From: Puniceicoccaceae bacterium | GTDB taxonomy: Bacteria; Verrucomicrobiota; Verrucomicrobiia; Opitutales; Coraliomargaritaceae | Reading direction: 5' to 3' | NCBI GenBank assembly: GCA_002729725.1 | Contig: PBYS01000011.1 | Location: 1 to 63,189, forward strand | Length of the DNA: 63,189 nucleotides | In this document: piece after piece, positions 58,203 through 63,189 of the stretch | Layout: each line of letters begins with the position of its first letter | Position numbering within the stretch: the stretch's first letter is position 1 | Made by a program: the position numbers and the translations under genes | Notes under the pieces: model-generated | What the model was told of the DNA's origin: nothing | The model's input: only the letters and a program-made list of their open reading frames with translations | Database searches by the model: none

Positions 58203-61200
58203 ATGAGATTTTTAAAAATCCCCCTCCTTTTCTGCCTTGCGACTTTAGTTAGCCTGCAAGCTTTCGCCCAAAAGACCCACCAATTGCCAGCTGGGATCGA
58301 GCCCGTGCAAACCTTAGATGGTATTGAAGAATACCGCCTCAAGTCCAACGGTCTTAGCATATTGCTAATGCCCAACGAAGGTCTGCCAGTCGCCACCGTA
58401 ATGGTCACCTATAAGGTCGGCTCACGCAACGAAGTCACTGGCACCACTGGAGCCACCCATATTTTAGAACACATGATGTTCAAGGGCACCGAGCGCTTTA
58501 ATAGCGTAGACGGCAACGAGTACTCCAGCCAGATGGAACGCATCGGTGCGCGCTCCAATGCCACCACATGGTTCGACCGCACGAACTATTACGCAACCAT
58601 GCCGAGCGAATACGTCCCCATGACCATCGAGCTGGAAGCCGACCGTATGCGTGGGCTGCTAATCCGCCAAGAAGACCTCGACTCAGAAATGACAGTGGTG
58701 CGCAACGAATACGAGCGCGGCGAAAACAGCCCCGTTAGCACATTAATTAAAGAACTCTTCGCCTCCGCCTACATAGCCCACCCTTACGGGCACCCCACCA
58801 TTGGTTGGCACTCCGATATCGAAAACACAACACCTCAAAAACTACGCGAGTTTTACGACACCTTCTATTGGCCTGAAAATGCAGTGCTCACCGTGATCGG
58901 CGGCTTCGACAAAGAGGCAACACTTGCAGCGATCGCCACCCACTACGGAGCCGTCCCCCCAGCACCTCACCCGATTCCGACCGTTGAAACCACTGAGCCC
59001 GAGCAGATCGGCCCACGCCGCGTCACGATCCAGCGCGCCGGACAAGTCGGTGTCGTCATGATTGGCTACAAAGTGGCCGAAGGCCGCCACGAAGACTGGG
59101 CCGCACTCAGCGTATTACAGCAAATCCTCGGCGCCGACAAAACCGGCCGCCTCTACCGCGCGCTTGAAGACAATGGCAAGGCCAGCGCCACTTTTACCTA
59201 CGCACCACAGCTCAATGACCCCGGCCTATTCATCTTCGGAGCCTACTTAACGCCCGAGGCCACCCACGCCGAAGTTGAAGCCATCATTCTCGATGAGATC
59301 GAATCACTCATCAGTGGTGGTGTCGACAAAGACGAACTCGCACGCGCAAAATCCGTCATTCATGCCAGCACCGTCTATGGCCGCGACGGTCCCTACGCCA
59401 TCGCCGACCAAATCAATGACGCCATCGCCATGGGCGACTGGTCCACCTACATACGACTCCCGCAAGCAATCCAAGCAGTGTCCACAGATACACTGCAACA
59501 AGTCGCCGCCAAATATTTTGTCGAGCAACGCAGCACCACCGGCTGGTTTGTCCCCCAAGTCATGAACTCACTGACGGCCCAAACCAATTCAATTGCTGGC
59601 CCACGTTACTATCGCGACCCCACGCTATTCGGCCCACTCAATCACAGCGCAGATACAGACCAGGACCCACACAGCAAGCACGGCTCGAACTCAGAATCGA
59701 TTGTAGATTTCAGCAGCCACATGCAACGTGCCCAAATCGGCGGCATCGAGCTCATCGCCATCGATATGCCCATCGACAATGTTGTATCCTTCGTTGGCAG
59801 CATCGCCGCAGGCGACAGCTTAAGCCCTAGCGACGCACCCATGCGTGCCAGCCTAACCGCCGCCATGCTCGATAAAGGCACCACCCGCCAAGACCGCTTT
59901 CAAATCGCAGAAAAACTCGACACACTGGGTGCCGACATCGGCTTCAGCTCAGGCGCACAAAACCTCAATTTCGCGGGTAAATTTCTACGCGCCGACGCAG
60001 GCTCTGTCCTCGACATACTCGCCGACCAACTGCGCAACCCCGCATTTGACCCCCAAGTTCTAGAAAATCTAAAACACCGCCAAAAAGCAGGCCTCCTACA
60101 AGCGATCGACAACCCCGACTACCGTGCCAGTGCCCAACTCTCACGCAAACTCTACCCAATCGATCACATAAACTATAGCACCCCCATCCAAGAACTACTC
60201 AACGACCTCGAAAACACCAGCGTCGAAGACCTTGCCTCATTTCATAAAGCGCATTATGGTGCAGAGTCAATGACGCTGATCTTCACAGGTGACATCGACT
60301 TTGAACAACTCAAAGCCGCCGTCGGCAATGCCTTCGAAGGCTGGAACGCAGGCAGCAAATCCCCCCCACTCGACACCACACAACTCGCAAACGACGAACA
60401 GAACGAGCGCATCTATATTGAAGATAAGACCAGTGTCGCCGTGCGTTTCGGCTACAATACCAAACTTCAACGCACCGACGACGACTACCTCCCCTTCATG
60501 GTCGGCAACTACATACTCGGTGGCAGCTTTCACTCACGCTTGATGACAGAAGTCCGTAAAAACCGCGGCCTCACCTACAGTATTCGCACTGGCCACGAAG
60601 GCGACATCCTAACCCCCGGTAACTGGGTCCTCTCTGCCAGTTTTGCCCCCAGCATGCTCAATGACGGACTCGCAGCCGCCCACGAAGTCGTCCAAAAATG
60701 GCATGACCAAGGCGTCAGTGAAGAAGAAGTCCGTGCCGCAATCGAAACCCTCACCGGCTCCTACCTCGTCGGCCTCTCCACCACCAGTAGCGTTGCCGGA
60801 CAAGTCCACAGTTTTATGCAACGCGGCTTTGCCCCCGATTACATCGATACCTATCCGCTTCGTGTACGCCAGCTCACCGCACAAGACGTAAACCAAGCCA
60901 TAAAAAAATACTTCGATCCCACAAAACTCACTGAAGTCGTCGCAGGCTCACTTGCCAAACAAAACGAAAACACAACAGCCCCCTCCACCGAGCAAAAACA
61001 AGCCATCACCGTGAGACTCGACGTACCAGACGCCGGCTGGCGCATCCAGATTGAACGCATCTACCGCACCCAGGAAAGCATCGTCGTACTCTCTCAACTA
61101 AGCCGAGCCCCCGATACGATGGCTGCGCAAGTCATCAGCACCGCCGCCGACACCGTGCATATTGCCCCCATCGAAGACGAACTGCCACTGCGTCACTACA

Positions 61201-61316
61201 TCGCAGGTAAGACTTGGGACTGGGGAGACACCGGCGAATACAACTTCATTGAATCTTCAAAAGTAATTGCCGACGCTCTTCCCAGCGGCAAAATCCTCTT
61301 TCAAAGAGAAAAATAA
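58203..61316 (+). CDS. M16 zinc metallopeptidase, tandem two-unit form
   Basis: 1037 residues with a signal peptide (residues 1-22, ending AFA). The active unit has the inverted zinc motif HILEH (His 86, Glu 89, His 90) and the distal Glu in the VVRNEYERGENS segment about 75 residues later. A second M16 unit (from about residue 500) lacks HxxEH and matches the inactive half; both halves have the R/Y-containing segments (LTYSIRTGHEGD). Secreted pitrilysin-like peptidases clear or process peptides in the periplasm. A possible ribosome-binding site (CAGGA) lies eight bases before the ATG. Divergent from the efflux operon. Confidence 0.9.
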   Translation: MRFLKIPLLFCLATLVSLQAFAQKTHQLPAGIEPVQTLDGIEEYRLKSNGLSILLMPNEGLPVATVMVTYKVGSRNEVTGTTGATHILEHMMFKGTERFNSVDGNEYSSQMERIGARSNATTWFDRTNYYATMPSEYVPMTIELEADRMRGLLIRQEDLDSEMTVVRNEYERGENSPVSTLIKELFASAYIAHPYGHPTIGWHSDIENTTPQKLREFYDTFYWPENAVLTVIGGFDKEATLAAIATHYGAVPPAPHPIPTVETTEPEQIGPRRVTIQRAGQVGVVMIGYKVAEGRHEDWAALSVLQQILGADKTGRLYRALEDNGKASATFTYAPQLNDPGLFIFGAYLTPEATHAEVEAIILDEIESLISGGVDKDELARAKSVIHASTVYGRDGPYAIADQINDAIAMGDWSTYIRLPQAIQAVSTDTLQQVAAKYFVEQRSTTGWFVPQVMNSLTAQTNSIAGPRYYRDPTLFGPLNHSADTDQDPHSKHGSNSESIVDFSSHMQRAQIGGIELIAIDMPIDNVVSFVGSIAAGDSLSPSDAPMRASLTAAMLDKGTTRQDRFQIAEKLDTLGADIGFSSGAQNLNFAGKFLRADAGSVLDILADQLRNPAFDPQVLENLKHRQKAGLLQAIDNPDYRASAQLSRKLYPIDHINYSTPIQELLNDLENTSVEDLASFHKAHYGAESMTLIFTGDIDFEQLKAAVGNAFEGWNAGSKSPPLDTTQLANDEQNERIYIEDKTSVAVRFGYNTKLQRTDDDYLPFMVGNYILGGSFHSRLMTEVRKNRGLTYSIRTGHEGDILTPGNWVLSASFAPSMLNDGLAAAHEVVQKWHDQGVSEEEVRAAIETLTGSYLVGLSTTSSVAGQVHSFMQRGFAPDYIDTYPLRVRQLTAQDVNQAIKKYFDPTKLTEVVAGSLAKQNENTTAPSTEQKQAITVRLDVPDAGWRIQIERIYRTQESIVVLSQLSRAPDTMAAQVISTAADTVHIAPIEDELPLRHYIAGKTWDWGDTGEYNFIESSKVIADALPSGKILFQREK

Positions 61317-61415
61317 TCGACTCACAGACATAGCTTTCTCAGCATCCAATTTTCATTCATAGTTTCGACGCACTCGCTCGAAGCCCCATTCACTTTCACA
61401 CCAGACACAGTTCAC

Positions 61416-61865
61416 ATGGCTAAAATCGACGTAGAAACCCTCAAGTTCATTCTCCAACGCAACGAACCCGACGTGCGTAAGGTCAACGAGATCATGCAAG
61501 AAGTTGAGATGGAGCTCAAAGCCGAAGAAGAAGAAAAAGCAAACCGCCCCCCCCCCATCAAAAAGCAATTCTCCATCCTCATCTCCGACCCCGAAGACGA
61601 GCTCAAGGACAAAGACCTCACCGGTTGGGTCGTGCAAATTCCCGAAGACGATGGCGTAACAGTCGCTCCCGAACGCATCATCAGTGCCGCCTACGAATTC
61701 AACACCACCCCCAAAGGCCGCCGCATGCCCGTCGAGACCATTGGAGAAGCTTGCGAAGCCGTGCCTGCTAAACTATTCAAAGAGCAAAACGTTTGGATCA
61801 AAACCAAAGTACCCGTCTTGGCCGTCACCTGCCCTAACAAGATCCCAACCGAAAAGGTCGAGTAA
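61416..61865 (+). CDS. small acidic protein of unknown function
   Basis: 149 residues, not recognised. The first 45 residues form an amphipathic, charged helix pair (ETLKFILQRNEPDVRKVNEIM; EMELKAEEEEKANRP), followed by a proline stretch (RPPPIKKQ) and a compact beta-like region (ISDPEDELKDKDLTGWVVQIPEDDG). No signal peptide, transmembrane segment or metal motif. Coding-like codon use, a well-placed ATG and a normal stop support it as real. It is 100 bases after the M16 protease gene, in the same direction. Confidence 0.7.
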   Translation: MAKIDVETLKFILQRNEPDVRKVNEIMQEVEMELKAEEEEKANRPPPIKKQFSILISDPEDELKDKDLTGWVVQIPEDDGVTVAPERIISAAYEFNTTPKGRRMPVETIGEACEAVPAKLFKEQNVWIKTKVPVLAVTCPNKIPTEKVE

Positions 61866-62066
61866 AATCCCCCCTCTCAGCACAAATCCCGGTCGCCTGG
61901 CGCCACAAAATATTCAATGTTTAATATTCGATGTTCAGTTTTGGCCCCATGCTTCGCCTAGAGGCTTTCACCTTCGCTAAAGCTACGACGGACATCACGC
62001 AGGGCAATAGCGCGGAGATGGCGCAAGCCCCAAAGGGGTGAAGCCAATGGCTGCCCTATGGGCAAT
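61866..62066. other. start of the gene-free region, with a short direct repeat
   Basis: About 200 bases without a gene. It contains TATTCAATGTT (61911-61921) and TATTCGATGTT (61925-61935), an 11-bp direct repeat with a 14-base period. Otherwise nothing recognisable. Confidence 0.5.
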
Positions 62067-62165
62067 TGACTGAATAATATTCGTGCCATTATCTAGCAGA
62101 TGCGGCGCATAACTGTGCCGCAGCACATGTGAGTTCGAACGTGTTAGGATCTTATGGATTGCATC
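62067..62165 (-). pseudogene. fragment of a tyrosine recombinase (integrase)
   Basis: On the minus strand about 33 codons read DAIHKIL, then SHVLRHSYAPHLLDNG and TNII. This matches box II of tyrosine recombinases (XerC/XerD/IntI type HxLRHSFATHLLxxG), including the catalytic His and Arg. The rest of the enzyme, the N-terminal and catalytic Tyr parts, is absent: homology stops at the 45-bp repeat on one side and decays on the other. A mobile-element remnant. Confidence 0.65.
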
Positions 62166-62454
62166 CCGACACCCCCGGGAACGCAGGTCTCCGCACCTGC
62201 TCTGCACGCACGGAATCAGAGCCATTCCCCGGGATCGCAGGTCTCCGCACCTGCTCTGCACGCACGGAATCGGCCACCTCTAATACCTCTTCCAGCACAT
62301 ACGCCTCATAATAAATGAGCTTCCAAGGTCTTCGAAAAGAAGTCGCTTTTGCTTCACCAGTATTATGCTCAAATAGACGGCGACTCAAATTGCCAGTATA
62401 AGCGATGTAAAGCCCCTAATCGAGTTGAGGCTGCAGCACGTAAACATAGAACAT
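62152..62454 (-). pseudogene. broken GIY-YIG nuclease family gene
   Basis: From ATG 62454 the frame reads MFYVYVLQ, hits an in-frame TAG (62416-62418) within the GIY-YIG motif, then continues as GLYIAYTGNLSRRLFEHN, TGEAKATSFRRPWKLIYYEAYV. This is the standard small GIY-YIG (UvrC N-terminal/URI-like) family with one nonsense mutation. After about residue 60 the frame runs into the 45-bp tandem repeats and the normal C-terminus is lost. Both lesions mark it as dead. Confidence 0.8.
62173..62271. repeat. 45-bp tandem repeat, two copies, with internal hairpin
   Basis: Copies at 62173-62217 and 62227-62271 differ at one base and are 54 bases apart. Each contains gcaggtctccgcacctgc (arms gcaggt / acctgc around ctccgc), so each can form a hairpin. 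They sit between the recombinase fragment and the GIY-YIG remnant, and resemble a dispersed REP-like intergenic element, though genome-wide copies cannot be seen here. Confidence 0.85.
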
Positions 62455-62629
62455 AACCGATCATCCCTAAAAGAATAACCGCCGCCTGCCACGCGAGCTC
62501 TGCTCTTTACGTGGTGAGGCGAAGCCTTTTTACGCGGCCAATACCTCAGCCAAACGGGGGAAAATGTATGGTTTTCACAACAAACCCGACAGTGCTCAAA
62601 CATTCACCCACTAGCAAGCAAAAACTCAT
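62455..62629. other. gene-free stretch left of the repeat array
   Basis: About 175 bases with no supported gene; one short minus-strand frame exists but looks non-coding. It separates the GIY-YIG remnant from the AT-rich repeat array. Confidence 0.4.
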
Positions 62630-62630
62630 T

Positions 62631-63189
62631 GAGTGCACGAATCGCCGGAAACGGAACATCTACTTATAGTATTTAAAAACCACCTAATTTCCTTAAATGC
62701 AGCAACTTACAAATCAATATAGTAGCGTAAGTCCTTTTTCATAAAAAGTGTTATCATTCACTCAAAGACATAACTATCGAAATCGAGCAAACGACCGACA
62801 AATCACTGCATTTCATCAAACGAAGTAAACCATGGACAAAAAACGCTCTATTCCGCTAAAACACTGACCTTGCAGCGAAAATAGCACTGTAAATCCTGAA
62901 AAGCTGAGTGCACGAATCGCCGGAGTCCATCCCTAATTATAAATTTTACGATAAAGCCACTAGACGCTACAAATCATATACTTATACATAAAAACAAACA
63001 GTTACTGTAAGATTCATGGAAAAGTGTTATCATTCAGTCAGATTCAAAAACCACCGCTGAGTGCATGAATCGCCGGAAAGAAAATCTTGAAATCACACAT
63101 AATTTTGACTTACCTACTGACTATCCAGTCAACCGCAATCCCCCGACAGAACTAAAGCCTCAGTCATACGAATCAAACGGTTCCATCGA
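62631..63189. repeat. AT-rich array of degenerate units with two conserved blocks
   Basis: Block 1, GAGTGCACGAATCGCCGGA, occurs at 62631-62649 and 62906-62924, and with one change (GAGTGCATG...) at 63059-63077. Block 2, AAAAGTGTTATCATTCA, occurs at 62744-62760 and 63020-63036, that is 113 and 114 bases after block 1. The bases just before block 2 are also alike (AGTAGCGTAAG / AGTTACTGTAAG). The third unit runs off the window. No reading frame is conserved. The first unit has about 130 extra bases before the next. This is a repeat family of unknown nature. Confidence 0.8.

Noticed and set aside
62631..63189. Array considered as CRISPR or as integron attC sites
   Set aside because: Only three conserved blocks with uneven spacing of 150-275 bases, and no GTTRRRY / RYYYAAC core pair in the expected positions.

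Overview
The window looks like a stretch of chromosome from a marine Verrucomicrobiota bacterium of the class Opitutia (Coraliomargarita/Puniceicoccaceae-like). This is inferred from gene style only: many housekeeping genes scattered singly, secreted FG-GAP and DUF481-type proteins, few clear Shine-Dalgarno sequences, and nitrate assimilation genes in a marine arrangement. No rRNA, tRNA or CRISPR array was seen. Most of the 63 kb is densely coding; the last 1.3 kb is not.

Layout. 1-12.7 kb: lepA (minus), then purD, a low-molecular-weight phosphatase, a DASS transporter and a haem-pathway oxidase (plus), a small secreted protein built from cysteine heptads, a YmdB-like phosphodiesterase (minus), an ABC ATPase, ilvB and a DUF481 outer-membrane protein (plus). 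12.8-23.5 kb: a six-gene nitrate assimilation cluster on the minus strand, transcribed narK, PP2C-kinase fusion, nirA, DmsB-DmsC fusion, nasA, cysJ-like flavoprotein. Two of its genes, narK and nirA, carry the same two-part upstream regulatory module. 23.8-32.3 kb: a minus-strand housekeeping run (PEGA lipoprotein, gcvH, speA, tilS, ftsH, aroE, aldo/keto reductase). 32.6-33.6 kb: a CNNM-type membrane protein.

33.6-42.3 kb: a tightly coupled minus-strand operon encoding, in order of transcription, a trypsin-like protease, a large secreted protein of unknown fold, a calcium-binding FG-GAP protein, a periplasmic-binding-protein-like lipoprotein and a hybrid histidine kinase with a helical-bundle sensor. 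No transporter permease is present, so the binding protein is more likely a sensory partner of the kinase (TorT/TorS-like logic). I regard this as the best candidate for an undescribed system.

42.5-51.8 kb: GyrI-like, DUF4870 and cytidine deaminase genes, a 5'-truncated MacB permease abutting murJ, then pta and a separate BioD/DRTGG protein (a split long-form Pta), xseB, dxs and a MOSC protein. 52.4-58.0 kb: an RND efflux operon. 58.2-61.9 kb: a tandem M16 protease and an unrecognised small acidic protein. 61.9-63.2 kb: mobile-element debris (recombinase fragment, broken GIY-YIG gene), a 45-bp tandem repeat, and an AT-rich array of about 150-bp units with two conserved blocks that runs off the right edge.
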